DNA from: Microbacterium sp. XT11
Lineage (GTDB): Bacteria; Actinomycetota; Actinomycetes; Actinomycetales; Microbacteriaceae
DNA length: 64,000 bases
Reading direction: 5' to 3'
NCBI RefSeq assembly: GCF_001513675.1
Contig: NZ_CP013859.1
Location: 745,081 to 809,080 of the forward strand
Shown piece after piece: positions 25,444 to 34,893 of this stretch. Positions within the stretch are counted from its first letter, which is position 1. Every line of letters starts with the position of its first letter. The notes beneath the pieces were generated by a model. The model was not told where the DNA came from, did not search any database, and saw only the letters and a program-made list of their open reading frames with translations. The translations under genes were made by a program, and so were the position numbers.

Positions 25444-26210
25444 GCGAACCGCATCCTCTCGCCGAGAACCGGGACCGCGTCGAGCAGGTCCCTCGTGTAG
25501 GGATCGGCGGGGGGCGCGAGCAGCTGCTCGGTGGGGCCGGCCTCGACCAGCCGGCCGTGGCGCATCACGCACACCTCGTCGCTGATGTAGCGCACCACGG
25601 CGAGGTTGTGCGAGATGAAGAGCATCGACAGCCCCAGCTCCTGCTGCACCTCGCGCAGCAGGTTGAGGATCGCCCCCTGCACCGACACATCGAGCGCGCT
25701 CGTCACCTCGTCGGCGATGAGCACCGACGGCTCACCGGCGAGCGCCCTGGCGATGGTGATGCGCTGGCGCTGCCCGCCCGAGAACGCCGCGGGCCGCTCG
25801 TCCGCCCGATCGGGATCGAGATGCACGAGGGCGAGGAGCTCCCGCACGCGGGCGACGCGCTCGGCACGGGTCCAGCGGCGCCCGGTCGCCCGCAGCGCCT
25901 CGGCGATGGAGTCGCCGATCGGCATGAGCGGGTCGAGGGCCGAGAACGGATCCTGGAACACCAGCTGCATCCGGCGCCTCGCGCGGTGCGCGGCACGTCC
26001 GCGCCCCGCCGCCTCGACACCGTCGATGCGGATCGATCCGGACTCGGGCCGCACGAGCCCCACCGCAGCCGCCGCGATGGTGCTCTTGCCCGAGCCCGAC
26101 TCGCCGACCAGGCCCACCGTGCGTCCCTTCGGCACCCGCAGGCTCACCGACTCCACCACGCGCGTGCGGCCGTAGGCGACGTTCAGGTCGTCGATCTCCA
26201 GTGCGTTCAC
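25440..26210 (-). CDS. Oligopeptide ABC transporter ATPase (OppF/DppF-like)
   Basis: 256 residues from GTG 26210, which overlaps the stop of the fused permease/ATPase gene (GTGA). Walker A is GESGSGKS, then VFQDPFSALDPLMPIGDSI, signature FSGGQRQR, Walker B VLIADEVTSALD, and the C-terminal Opp extension ending PADPYTRDLLDAVPVLG. It forms the second ATPase of the importer together with the ATPase half of its neighbour. Confidence 0.95.
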   Translation of the reverse strand: MNALEIDDLNVAYGRTRVVESVSLRVPKGRTVGLVGESGSGKSTIAAAAVGLVRPESGSIRIDGVEAAGRGRAAHRARRRMQLVFQDPFSALDPLMPIGDSIAEALRATGRRWTRAERVARVRELLALVHLDPDRADERPAAFSGGQRQRITIARALAGEPSVLIADEVTSALDVSVQGAILNLLREVQQELGLSMLFISHNLAVVRYISDEVCVMRHGRLVEAGPTEQLLAPPADPYTRDLLDAVPVLGERMRFA

Positions 26211-27973
26211 GCCGGCACCTCCTCGTCGAGCGCTTCCGGCACGAGGTCGGCCGGGATCACCGGCAGAGGCCGCGAACGGTCGCTGGTCATGTCGGGCAGG
26301 CACGCGATCAGCGCTTTCGTGTACGGGTGCGAGGCGTCCTCGCGGATGCGGTCTGCGGCGAGGCTCTCGACCACCTGTCCGTCCTTCATCACGATCACCC
26401 GGTCGCAGAACGCCGACACCAGCGCGATGTCATGGGAGATGAAGACGATCGCCGCCCCCGTCTCCTCCTGCGCGCGCCTCAGCACCCCCATGACCTGCCG
26501 CTGCACGGTCACGTCGAGCGCGGTGGTCGGCTCGTCGGCGATGATGAGGCGCGGTCGCCCTGTCAGCGCCATGCCGATCATCGCCCGCTGCCGCATGCCG
26601 CCGGAGAACTCGTGCGGGTACTGCGACAGGCGCGACGCCGCGTTCGGGATGCCGACGGCGGTGAGCGCATCCGCGGCCCTCGCCCGCGCCTCCCGCCTGC
26701 GCATGCCCATGTGCACCTCTGGCACCTCGGTGAGCTGCCGTCCGATCGTCAGCGCGGGGTTGAGCGAGGTGAGCGGGTCTTGGAAGATCATGCCCAGCTC
26801 GACGCCCAGCCGCGACTTGTCGGCGGCGGTCAGCGGCCGGCTCATGTCGATGTCGTCGAAGCGGTGCGTCGAGCAGGCGATGCGGGCGTCGTCGCCGAGC
26901 AGGCCGGCCAGCGCCATCGCCGTGAGCGACTTGCCCGATCCCGACTCCCCCACGATGCCTACGATCTCGCCGCGGGCGATGCGCAGATCCACCCCGTGCA
27001 CGCGCTCGATCGTCCCGCCGTCCGGCGTCGCGAAGGCGATGCGCAGGTCGGCGATCTCGGCGACGGTCTCGCCCGGCGTCGAGGCGGGCGACACGTCCGG
27101 CGAACGACGCTTCGACGTCAGCGTCACGCCGCCGGTGGCCCTGCGCGCCACGGCCCGCCATCCCTGGCCCTGGCCGCCCGCGACCGCTTCGCTGAGCAGG
27201 GTGAACACGAGGCCGGCGAGCACGATGGCGATGCCGGGGCCGATCGCCGCGAAGGGGTTGATGTAGATGCGCAGGATGCCCTCCTGCAGCATCCGCCCCC
27301 AGTCGTACTCCGGCGCCTGCACGCCCAGGCCGAGGAACGAGAGCCCGGCGAACGACAGCAGCGTCACGCTCGCCGTGGCCGCCGTGTTGACGAAGAACGG
27401 ATTGGCGATGTTCGGCAGCACGTGACGCAGCAGGATGCCGACGGGTCCCACTCCGACGACCCTGGCGGCGCGGACGTAGTCCCGGCCCGACACGGACGAC
27501 GCGAGGTTGTAGATCAACCGGGCGAACGACGGGATGCCGGCGAAGCCGATGGCCAGCATCGCGCCGGTGGCGGTGGCGCCCCAGATCACCGTGAAGAAGA
27601 GGACCATGAGCAGCCACGGGAACGCGAGCAGGATGTCGAGCAGACCGGTGAACCAGCGCCGGGGGTACGTGGGCAGGATGCTCGCCACGAGCCCGAAGGC
27701 GATGCCGCCGGTGACGGCGATCGCCGTCGCGCCGAGCGTGAGCAGGAGCGTGAGCCTCGTCGACGTCAGCACCCTGGCGAGGATGTCGCGTCCCAGCTCA
27801 TCGGTGCCGAACGGATGCGCCAGGCCGGCGCCGAGCAGCCGCGACGAGACGTCGGTCGTGTCGGCCGCCTGACCCCACAGGGCGGGGCCCGCGACGGCGA
27901 GGAACACGAGCACCGCGCTGCCGACGACGGCCGAGATCGCGGTGGGGGTGAGGAGCTTCGAGCGCGCGGACAT
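26207..27973 (-). CDS. Fused oligopeptide ABC permease (DppC) and ATPase (DppD)
   Basis: 588 residues in one uninterrupted frame. Residues about 1-270 are a DppC-type permease with six helices, FGTDELGRDILARVL, the EAA-like loop ending RHVLPNIANP, and LGLGVQAPEYDWGRML. After a linker rich in Ser, Arg and Pro, residues about 300-588 are a DppD-type ATPase (GESGSGKS, FQDPLTSLNPALTIGRQL, FSGGMRQR, LIIADEPTTALD, ASHPYTKALIACLP). The fusion replaces two separate subunits. It lies between permease DppB and ATPase DppF. Confidence 0.94.
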   Translation of the reverse strand: MSARSKLLTPTAISAVVGSAVLVFLAVAGPALWGQAADTTDVSSRLLGAGLAHPFGTDELGRDILARVLTSTRLTLLLTLGATAIAVTGGIAFGLVASILPTYPRRWFTGLLDILLAFPWLLMVLFFTVIWGATATGAMLAIGFAGIPSFARLIYNLASSVSGRDYVRAARVVGVGPVGILLRHVLPNIANPFFVNTAATASVTLLSFAGLSFLGLGVQAPEYDWGRMLQEGILRIYINPFAAIGPGIAIVLAGLVFTLLSEAVAGGQGQGWRAVARRATGGVTLTSKRRSPDVSPASTPGETVAEIADLRIAFATPDGGTIERVHGVDLRIARGEIVGIVGESGSGKSLTAMALAGLLGDDARIACSTHRFDDIDMSRPLTAADKSRLGVELGMIFQDPLTSLNPALTIGRQLTEVPEVHMGMRRREARARAADALTAVGIPNAASRLSQYPHEFSGGMRQRAMIGMALTGRPRLIIADEPTTALDVTVQRQVMGVLRRAQEETGAAIVFISHDIALVSAFCDRVIVMKDGQVVESLAADRIREDASHPYTKALIACLPDMTSDRSRPLPVIPADLVPEALDEEVPA

Positions 27974-27976
27974 GAG

Positions 27977-29020
27977 TCAGCCCTCCGTGATCGACGAGCG
28001 CGGGTCGATGGTGGCGAGGATGACGTCGACGACGAGGTTGATGCCGAGGACGATGAGCGCGTAGACGATGACGACGCCCTGCACCATCGGATAGTCCTTC
28101 GCTCCGACCGACGAGACCATGATCGTACCGAGGCCGGGGATGGCGAACACGGTCTCGATGAGCACGGTCGCCGCCGTGAGGCTCGCGAGGATCAGGCCGC
28201 CGACGGTGAGCGAGGCCGTCACGATGTTCGGCAGCGCGTGCCGCAGGTACAGCAGGCGCCGCGGCAGCCGCTTGGCCCGCGCCGTCGTCATGTAGGTGGT
28301 GCCGAGAACGGCCAGCATCTCGACCTGCACGATGCGCACGAGGTACGCCATCGGCCCGATGGCGAGGGCGATGACCGGCAGCACGGCGTCCTGGGGCTTT
28401 CCCCATCCGGCGACGGGAAGCCAGCCGAGCTGCACCGCGAACACCCAGATGAGGCCGACGGCGACGAGGAAGCTGGGAACGGCGATGAGGATGCCGAGCA
28501 CGGCGGAGAGCGTGGCCGACAGACCGCGCCGCCGACCGGAGCGGGCGAGGACCGCCGCACCGATGCCTGCGGGCAGGGCGCCGACGACGGCGATGACGAA
28601 GGCCAGCACGGCGAGCAGGAGCGTCGTCGGGAACCGCTGGGCGATGACGTCGGCCACCGGCCTCTGCAACCGCACCGAGGTGCCGAGGTCGCCCGTGAAC
28701 AGCCCGCCGACGAAGCGGAAGAACTGCTCCCACATCGGGCGGTCGAGCCCCAGCTGCGTGCGCGTGGCCTCGACCAGCTGCGGCGTTGCGCTCTGCCCGA
28801 GCGCCGCACGCACCGGGTCACCCGGCACGAGGTACATGAGCAGGAACGAGGCGATCACCACGACGGCGAGCGAGATCACCAGTCGGCCGAGGCGACGCAG
28901 CAGGAACGCGGTGCGCGGGGAGAGCCCCCTGCGCAGACGGCGCTCCTCCGCCCGCGCCGCCAGCGTGGCCGTGCGGGCGTCTGCCATCTCTGCGACGGCG
29001 GGCGGAGGGGTTGTCGTCAT
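27977..29020 (-). CDS. Oligopeptide ABC transporter permease (DppB-like)
   Basis: 347 residues from ATG 29020. An N-terminal cytoplasmic extension of about 50 residues (including the LRRG LSPR basic stretch) precedes the DppB fold: LGRLVISLAVVVIASFLLMYLVPGDPV, LGLDRPMWEQFFRF, the EAA loop ARAKRLPRRLLYLRHALPN, and IETVFAIPGLGTIMVSSVGAKDYPMVQG. One base separates it from the binding-protein gene upstream. Confidence 0.93.
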   Translation of the reverse strand: MTTTPPPAVAEMADARTATLAARAEERRLRRGLSPRTAFLLRRLGRLVISLAVVVIASFLLMYLVPGDPVRAALGQSATPQLVEATRTQLGLDRPMWEQFFRFVGGLFTGDLGTSVRLQRPVADVIAQRFPTTLLLAVLAFVIAVVGALPAGIGAAVLARSGRRRGLSATLSAVLGILIAVPSFLVAVGLIWVFAVQLGWLPVAGWGKPQDAVLPVIALAIGPMAYLVRIVQVEMLAVLGTTYMTTARAKRLPRRLLYLRHALPNIVTASLTVGGLILASLTAATVLIETVFAIPGLGTIMVSSVGAKDYPMVQGVVIVYALIVLGINLVVDVILATIDPRSSITEG

Positions 29021-29021
29021 G

Positions 29022-30611
29022 TCAGCCGAGCATCCGGATCGAGGTGGGCTGGATGTAGTTCGGCTGGTCGAAGACCGCACCGGACTGGTAGGTCGGCAGG
29101 ATGTTGTCGATCACCGGGAACACGTCGAAGCGGTTGATGAGCTCGGCCTCCGCGTCCTGCCAGATGTCGCACGTGTCCTCGGGGGACGCGCTCGACGCCT
29201 CCGCGACGAGGGCCGAGTACTCGGGGTTGTCGACCCACATGAAGTTCAGGCCGCCCTCGGTCGGCATCGCGCCGTCGAAGAAGGTCGACAGCACCAGCGG
29301 GCCGCCGGGGACGACCTGGATCCAGCCGGTGTCCCAGTCGAACGTCGACCAGAGCTGCTCCGACCAGGCCGCCGCGTCGTTCGCCGCGAGCACGGTCGTG
29401 ACGCCCAGCCCGTCCCAGGCCTTCTTGACGAGCTCCGCGGCGGGGGCATGCGTCGAGGTGGGCGCGTTGTAGATGAACTTGATCGTCAGCGGTTGACCGT
29501 CCTTGTAACGCAGACCGTCGGCACCCTCGACCCAGCCCGCCTCGTCGAGCAGCTCGGCAGCCCGGTCGAGATCGGTGTCGGGCAGCTTCCACTTCGGGCC
29601 GTCTGCGACGCACAGCAGCGGCGTCTTCGTGACGAGCGAGACGGGCTCGATGCCCTCGCCGTCGGCGATGACGGTGCCGACCTCGTCGCGATCGATCGCG
29701 ATCGACAGCGCTTCGCGCACGAGCGGATCGGCGAACGGGCGCCCCTCCTTCTCGTTGAAGAGCATCATGCCGACGGGGTTGCGCACGCCGACGTGGCTCA
29801 GCCCGGCACCGTCGAGACGCGTGCGGTCGGCCCCGGAGATGGACGCGGCGTTGATCTCGCCCGAGATCAGCAGGTTCGCCGCGGTGCTCTCGTCGGTCAC
29901 GACGCGCGCCTCGATCGTGTCGGGGAGACCCTCGGTGTCGCTCGCGACCCCGTCGGGTCCCCACGTGTAGTCGTCGCGCTTGGTGAACGTGTAGGTGTCG
30001 CCGGGCTTGAGGTCGGTCAGGGAGAACAGGCCGGTGCCGTCGGTCGCATCCGACAGCGTCGACGGGTCGGCCAGGCCCGCGTCGCACACCATGAGGATGG
30101 TGCCGATGTTGACGGCCAGGAACGGCGAGTTCTCGGTGCTCGTGACGGTGACGGTGTCGCCGTCGGCCACGGCCGAGACCTTCTCGTCGATGACCGAGCC
30201 GTAGGAGAAGGTCGCGTTCGCCGGGTCTGCGTTGTAGTTGATGTTGTCGGCGACCGTCTGGGCGGTGAACTCCGAGCCGTCGGCGCAGGTGATCCCCTTC
30301 TTCAGGGTGAACACCACCTCGGTGCCGGTCTCCTCCCAGCTCTCGGCGAGCCACGGTTCGAAGTCGCCCTCGGGGGTGACGGAGATCAGCGACTCGTACG
30401 CGAGGCTGATGACGCCCCAGGTGTCGGGCGAGATGGCGGTGAACGGGTTGAGGTCGCCCGGATCGTCTTTCACGGCGGTCACGAACGTGCCGCCGGAGAC
30501 GAAGTCGCCCTCGCCGGGTGCGGGCTGTCCTGACGATCCCGCGCACGACGTCAGTGTCAGCGCGAGAGCGCAGGCGACGGCGACCACGGGTACTGCGGTA
30601 CTGCGTTTCAT
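29022..30611 (-). CDS. Oligopeptide-type substrate-binding lipoprotein (SBP_bac_5)
   Basis: 529 residues. Signal peptide with lipobox LTSC (C23), then a Ser/Gly/Pro linker. The mature protein follows the family-5 pattern: GGTFVTAVKDDPGDLNPF, YESLISVTPEGDFEPWLAESWE, VTFTLK-like strands, and NEKEGRPFADPLVREALSIAIDRDEV. Family 5 proteins bind peptides, glycosides, nickel or opine-like ligands, so the ligand is not fixed. It follows the HyuA-like gene by 35 bases and precedes permease genes. Confidence 0.93.
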   Translation of the reverse strand: MKRSTAVPVVAVACALALTLTSCAGSSGQPAPGEGDFVSGGTFVTAVKDDPGDLNPFTAISPDTWGVISLAYESLISVTPEGDFEPWLAESWEETGTEVVFTLKKGITCADGSEFTAQTVADNINYNADPANATFSYGSVIDEKVSAVADGDTVTVTSTENSPFLAVNIGTILMVCDAGLADPSTLSDATDGTGLFSLTDLKPGDTYTFTKRDDYTWGPDGVASDTEGLPDTIEARVVTDESTAANLLISGEINAASISGADRTRLDGAGLSHVGVRNPVGMMLFNEKEGRPFADPLVREALSIAIDRDEVGTVIADGEGIEPVSLVTKTPLLCVADGPKWKLPDTDLDRAAELLDEAGWVEGADGLRYKDGQPLTIKFIYNAPTSTHAPAAELVKKAWDGLGVTTVLAANDAAAWSEQLWSTFDWDTGWIQVVPGGPLVLSTFFDGAMPTEGGLNFMWVDNPEYSALVAEASSASPEDTCDIWQDAEAELINRFDVFPVIDNILPTYQSGAVFDQPNYIQPTSIRMLG

Positions 30612-30646
30612 GGCGTTCTCCTGTGTCGGGTGGAGCGGGATGCGGG

Positions 30647-32221
30647 TCAGTGCACGGGCGCGTCGGCGGTGAGCCGGGCCAGAGGGCCGGCGGCCTTGAC
30701 GGTCACGGTGATGGTGGGCTGGGTGGTGTAGGGGACGTGCGTCTCGATGACCTCGACCACCGACACCTGCAGCGGATCGGCTCCGGCCTGGATGGCCTTG
30801 GCGATCGCGGCATCCGACGCCTGCTCGATGGCCCGCTCGCGCTCGCCCATCGGCGCCATCTGGTCGGCGCGGCCGCCGGCGAGCGAGATCGCCGCGCCGA
30901 CGGCGTTGGCGACGCCGCCGTGTTCGGGGCGCAGGATGCTGCCGGCGCTCGCCAGCCGGTCGGGGACGAGGAACCCGCCGCCGCCGACGACGACGAGGGG
31001 GAAGTCCATGCGGCCGAGGGAGAGCCGTTCGACCGCCTCCTCGAGGCGGTCGGCGACCACGGCGAGCGCCTGCTCCAGCGCGGAGGCTGTGCGTGCGTCG
31101 AGCGCGGGGAGCGTGCGCCCCGCCACCCGCGAGCCGGCCATCGCCGCGGCATCCGTCAAGGTGGGCGTCGAGCCGCCGAACAGCAGGCCCTCTCGATCGA
31201 TGCGGTAGCCGACCGACTGGGGACCCACGCGGCCCGACTCGACGTCGACGACCGTGCCGCCGCCGATGCCGACGCTGAGCACGTCAGGCATGCGGAAGTT
31301 GGTGCGCACGCCGCCGATCTCGCGCGGCAGCGTGGACTCGCGGGGGAATCCGCCCACGACGACTCCGAGGTCGGAGGTCGTGCCGCCGACGTCGATCACG
31401 ATCGCGTCGTCGTGCCCCGACAGGTAGGCGGCGCCGCGGATGGAGTTCGCCGGGCCGGAGCCGATCGTCAGCACGGGGTACTGGGCCGCGTAGTCGAGCG
31501 ACATCAGCGTGCCGTCGTTCTGGGCGAAGAAGGTCGTGGCGTCGAGTCCCTCCTCGGCGACCACGGTGACGAGGGCCGCGGTGACCGACCGGGCGACGCT
31601 GTACAGCGCGGCGTTGAGCAATGTGGCGTTCTCGCGCTCCAGCAGACCGGTCGGCCCGATGTCCTGGCTCAGGAACACCCGCACATCGGGGCCGAGGTGC
31701 CCGCGCAGCAGCTCGGCGACCTCCAGCTCCTGCTCCGGAGATGTCGGGCTGAAGATGCCGGCCACGGCGATCGCGTCGAAGCCGTCGAGACCGTCGATGA
31801 AGCGCAGGATGCCGTCGCGGTCGAGCGGCGCGATCGGCGTGCCGTCGACCATGTGACCGCCGCCGAGCATCGCCGAACCCGCCAGCACCATGCTCTTCAG
31901 GTCTTCGGGCCAGCCGGTGAGCGGCGGATACTCGGTCGCCGCGGGCGCCCCGAGGCGGATCATCGCGACCCGGTCGAGCTGACGGCGCTGCACGATCGCG
32001 TTGGTGGCGTGGGTGGTGCCGAGCATGACGCGCGACACTCGCGACCGGTCGTCTCCGATGGCGGCCAGCACGTCTCGGATGCCGGCGCGGATGCCCCCGG
32101 TGATGTCGTCGGTCGTGGCGCGCTTGGTCCAGGCCAGCACGCGGCCGTCGCCGTCGAGGACGACGGCATCCGTGTTGGTCCCGCCGACGTCGACGCCGAT
32201 GGACAGGTCGCGCGCGGTCAT
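30647..32221 (-). CDS. Hydantoinase/oxoprolinase A-type ATPase (HyuA-like)
   Basis: 524 residues. It starts SIGVDVGGTNTDAVVLDGDGRVLAWTK, the HyuA N-terminal ATP-binding motif, with VMLGTTHATNAIVQRR, SGPANSIRGAAYLSG and VIDVGGTTSDLGVVVGG following in the usual order. These enzymes use ATP to open or carboxylate lactam and ketone substrates (hydantoin, 5-oxoproline, acetone). No HyuB partner is present; instead the gene overlaps a DUF917 gene by four bases. That pairing recurs in many genomes, but its reaction is not established. Confidence 0.92.
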   Translation of the reverse strand: MTARDLSIGVDVGGTNTDAVVLDGDGRVLAWTKRATTDDITGGIRAGIRDVLAAIGDDRSRVSRVMLGTTHATNAIVQRRQLDRVAMIRLGAPAATEYPPLTGWPEDLKSMVLAGSAMLGGGHMVDGTPIAPLDRDGILRFIDGLDGFDAIAVAGIFSPTSPEQELEVAELLRGHLGPDVRVFLSQDIGPTGLLERENATLLNAALYSVARSVTAALVTVVAEEGLDATTFFAQNDGTLMSLDYAAQYPVLTIGSGPANSIRGAAYLSGHDDAIVIDVGGTTSDLGVVVGGFPRESTLPREIGGVRTNFRMPDVLSVGIGGGTVVDVESGRVGPQSVGYRIDREGLLFGGSTPTLTDAAAMAGSRVAGRTLPALDARTASALEQALAVVADRLEEAVERLSLGRMDFPLVVVGGGGFLVPDRLASAGSILRPEHGGVANAVGAAISLAGGRADQMAPMGERERAIEQASDAAIAKAIQAGADPLQVSVVEVIETHVPYTTQPTITVTVKAAGPLARLTADAPVH

Positions 32222-33324
32222 CGTGCGGCTCCTTCGAAGGGGACGTAGGGCAGGTCGTAGCCGAACGCCGCGGGACCCGCGAGCTCCAGCCCGCGCGGCG
32301 TGCGCCAGATCGGGTCGCACGCCCAGGCCAGCACCGAGACGCGCTGGCCGAAGCGGAGCATCTCGGTGGTGATGGCATGGCCCGTCTCGGCGTCGATGAT
32401 CGTGATGAGGTCGGGAACGCTCACCAGCACCTCGCCGTCTTCGAGCACGAGGAGGTTCTCGTTCTGCAGCTCGAGGCGCTGGAGTCGGCCGCGGTCGGCA
32501 CCGGTCCCGGTGATCGTGACGGAGCCGCGAACGAAGCCGCCGGCGGTCCTGCGGTCGAGGTCGGTGATCTTGCCGGTCATGAGCACACGGGCGTCGAGCT
32601 CGGCGGCGACGGCCGACACCGGGTCGGGCGACGACATCAGGGCATGCCCGACGCGGATGGCGGCGCTCACGGTGCCCTCGATGACGGCGCCCTTCACGGT
32701 GTCGGCGGTCATGGGGTAGTGCGCTCCGATGCAGATCGAGCCGCTCGCGACGGTGAGGGCGCGGGCGTGTCGCTCGAGCCAGTGCAGGTCGATGGTCTTC
32801 ATGACCGAGATGTTGCCGACGACGTCGCTCTGCACGGCCCACTCGCACGGCACGCCGGCGACGTTCATGGCGACCATGGCGGCGTCGGGGAAGGCGCGGC
32901 CCATGCCGTCGGCGTCGAGCACCTTCAGCCCGAGGCGTGCGGCCCATCCGATCGGCTGCACGCCGTTGCTCCCGCCGATCTCGGCCGCCATCAGCGTGGT
33001 CACCGGACGACCGAGCAGCCGCTCGGCCTCGGCCAGCAGCGCGTGGATCTGCCCCGTGGCCGAGAGCATCTCGATGCCGACGGTCGGCGCGCCGATGCCC
33101 GACATGAGGATCACGACGTCGTCGGGGCCGAGGTCGTCGACGCTCACGAGCGGCACGGGGCCGTGTGCGCGCAGCGCGTTCTCGACCGTGATCTGAGCGG
33201 TGTACACGGCGCCGCCGCCGCCGGTGCCGAAGATCGCGGTGCCCACGCCGAGCGCGGCGATGTCGTCCGCCGTGATCTCGGTGAGGGGTGCCGCTGTGCG
33301 CACCGCGGATGAAGTCTGGACCAT
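32218..33324 (-). CDS. DUF917-family protein
   Basis: 368 residues. LTEITADDIAALGVGTAIFGTGGGGAVYTA, VVILMSGIGAPTVGIEM and MAAEIGGSNGVQPIGWAARLGLKVLDADGMGRAFP are the conserved DUF917 blocks; the Asp/Gly-rich motif in the last block suggests a metal or cofactor site. DUF917 genes regularly accompany HyuA-like genes and may replace HyuB. It heads the operon DUF917 - HyuA - peptide ABC - M20 amidohydrolase and is divergent from a PucR-type regulator. Confidence 0.92.
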   Translation of the reverse strand: MVQTSSAVRTAAPLTEITADDIAALGVGTAIFGTGGGGAVYTAQITVENALRAHGPVPLVSVDDLGPDDVVILMSGIGAPTVGIEMLSATGQIHALLAEAERLLGRPVTTLMAAEIGGSNGVQPIGWAARLGLKVLDADGMGRAFPDAAMVAMNVAGVPCEWAVQSDVVGNISVMKTIDLHWLERHARALTVASGSICIGAHYPMTADTVKGAVIEGTVSAAIRVGHALMSSPDPVSAVAAELDARVLMTGKITDLDRRTAGGFVRGSVTITGTGADRGRLQRLELQNENLLVLEDGEVLVSVPDLITIIDAETGHAITTEMLRFGQRVSVLAWACDPIWRTPRGLELAGPAAFGYDLPYVPFEGAAR

Positions 33325-33388
33325 GCCCTCACGCTACGGAGGCCGGTCCGCCCGGACAATGTCGCAAGCATCCAGTGTTTCCGTGCAG

Positions 33389-33407
33389 ACTGTGCTCATG
33401 ACACAGT
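33389..33407. promoter_or_regulatory. Inverted repeat over the PucR-type start codon
   Basis: ACTGTG (33389-33394) and CACAGT (33402-33407) are perfect 6-base arms around a 7-base spacer that contains the ATG at 33398. It lies in the 73-base divergent region between the regulator and the DUF917 operon, a good place for autoregulation. Confidence 0.5.
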
Positions 33408-34876
33408 ATGCGTTGCGCGATCTCGTCGACGATGCGGATCGGCTGGGTCTGCGGTTGACCGCCGGACCGGTAGACGACCGCGAGGTCGCGCGCGTCGACA
33501 TCTCCGCCGTCGACCGGCTCGACGCGCTCGGCGAGGGCACCCTCGCGCTCATCCCCGGCGACGAGCAGCCGCCGCCGTTCCGCATCGACGTGGCGCTGCG
33601 GCAGGCCAGCGCACGCGGCCTGGCTGGTCTCGTGTTCACGGCTCCCCTCACGCTCGCCGAGACGGCCAGGGTGCTCGCCGACCGCGGCCGTGTGCCGGTG
33701 TTCTCGGCCCCCGGTGCCGGAGCCGCCGAACTGGCCACGACGATCGACCGCGCGATCTCGGGCGGAGCGTCCGAGGCGATGATGCGCGGGGCGCGCGCCG
33801 TCACCCTGGCGACGGAGGCCGCAGCCGCACCGGACAGCACGCCGGACAGCATCCTCGCCACCGCGGGGGCCGCCCTCGGGATCGCGCTGGAGATCGTGCA
33901 GGACCCCACCGCCGCGTGGAACGACCCGCACGCCGTCTTCATCGGCGAGGTCGCGATCGGCCGCGTCACCGCGGAGCGGACCGACGGGGCCACCGACGTG
34001 GCGCTCCCGGTCATCGCCGCCCTGGTCTCGCGCGTCGCGCAGCGGCGGAGCCGCGATCGGTACGCGCCGGTGCAGTCGCGATCCGACCTGCTCGTCGAGC
34101 TCGTGCTGGCCGACGCCTCGCGCGCCGAGGGCTTCGTCGCGCAGGCCGCCCGCCTCGGCCTGCCGCTCCCCCAATCGCACGTCGTGGCGTGGCTGACGCC
34201 CACGGGCAGGAGCGATCCGGATGCCCTGGCTCCCCGCAGCGTGCAGCCGGCCCTGGAGCTGTTCGCGCTGCAGCTCGTCGAGGGTCGCGACGAGATGTGG
34301 CACGTGGCGTTCCTGCAGGACGACCTGATGCTCGTCTGCACCGAGGAGCACGGCGCAGGCGACCACCAGCGACGGGTCCGCGAGGTCGCGACGCAGGTGC
34401 AGCACCGTGCCCAGGAGATCGCGGGGTCGGACTGGGCGTACACGCTCGGTCTCGGCACCCCGCAGGTGGGGGCGCTGGGGTTGCGTCAATCCGCGGCCGA
34501 GGCGCGCGTGGCCGCGGAGTCCGCCATCGCCGCCGGGCGCCTCGGCGGCGTGGAGCTGACCGATGTGACGGGACTGCGTCGCGTGCTCCTCGACCTGTAC
34601 GCGTCGCCGATCAGCCGCGAGCTGCTCGACGACATCCTGCGCCCCCTCGATCGGCTCGGGCCGGAGCGCGCCCTGCAGTCGGTGCGCACGCTGCTCGCCT
34701 ACCTCGCGCACGAAGGGTCGCTCGTGCACGCGGGGAAGGAGCTCATGCTGCACCCCAACGGAGTCGGATATCGGATGCGGCGCATCAGGGAGCTCCTCGG
34801 CATCGACCTCGACGACCGCGACGCACGCTTCGCGGTCGAGCTCGCGTGCCGCGTGCGTCTGCTCGGCGCCCGCTGA
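33398..34876 (+). CDS. PucR-family transcriptional regulator
   Basis: 492 residues. The N-terminal part (MTQYALRDLVDDADRLGLRLTAGPVDDREV, ALGEGTLALIPGDE) matches the purine-catabolism-regulator-like domain; the C-terminus carries the PucR helix-turn-helix with LAYLAHEGSLVHAGKELMLHPNGVGYRMRRIRELLG. There is no GAF domain, unlike the other two regulators here. It is divergent from the DUF917/HyuA/ABC operon, which is its most likely target. ATG 33398 lies inside an inverted repeat, and no ribosome-binding site is evident, so translation may be leaderless. Confidence 0.92.
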   Translation: MTQYALRDLVDDADRLGLRLTAGPVDDREVARVDISAVDRLDALGEGTLALIPGDEQPPPFRIDVALRQASARGLAGLVFTAPLTLAETARVLADRGRVPVFSAPGAGAAELATTIDRAISGGASEAMMRGARAVTLATEAAAAPDSTPDSILATAGAALGIALEIVQDPTAAWNDPHAVFIGEVAIGRVTAERTDGATDVALPVIAALVSRVAQRRSRDRYAPVQSRSDLLVELVLADASRAEGFVAQAARLGLPLPQSHVVAWLTPTGRSDPDALAPRSVQPALELFALQLVEGRDEMWHVAFLQDDLMLVCTEEHGAGDHQRRVREVATQVQHRAQEIAGSDWAYTLGLGTPQVGALGLRQSAAEARVAAESAIAAGRLGGVELTDVTGLRRVLLDLYASPISRELLDDILRPLDRLGPERALQSVRTLLAYLAHEGSLVHAGKELMLHPNGVGYRMRRIRELLGIDLDDRDARFAVELACRVRLLGAR

Positions 34877-34893
34877 GAGGTCGCGAACAGCGT

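Noticed and set aside
26201-29137. A plus-strand open frame of 978 codons
   Set aside because: It lies opposite the ABC transporter genes and its translation is Arg/His/Asp/Glu-rich without any domain; codon-position GC points to the minus-strand genes.
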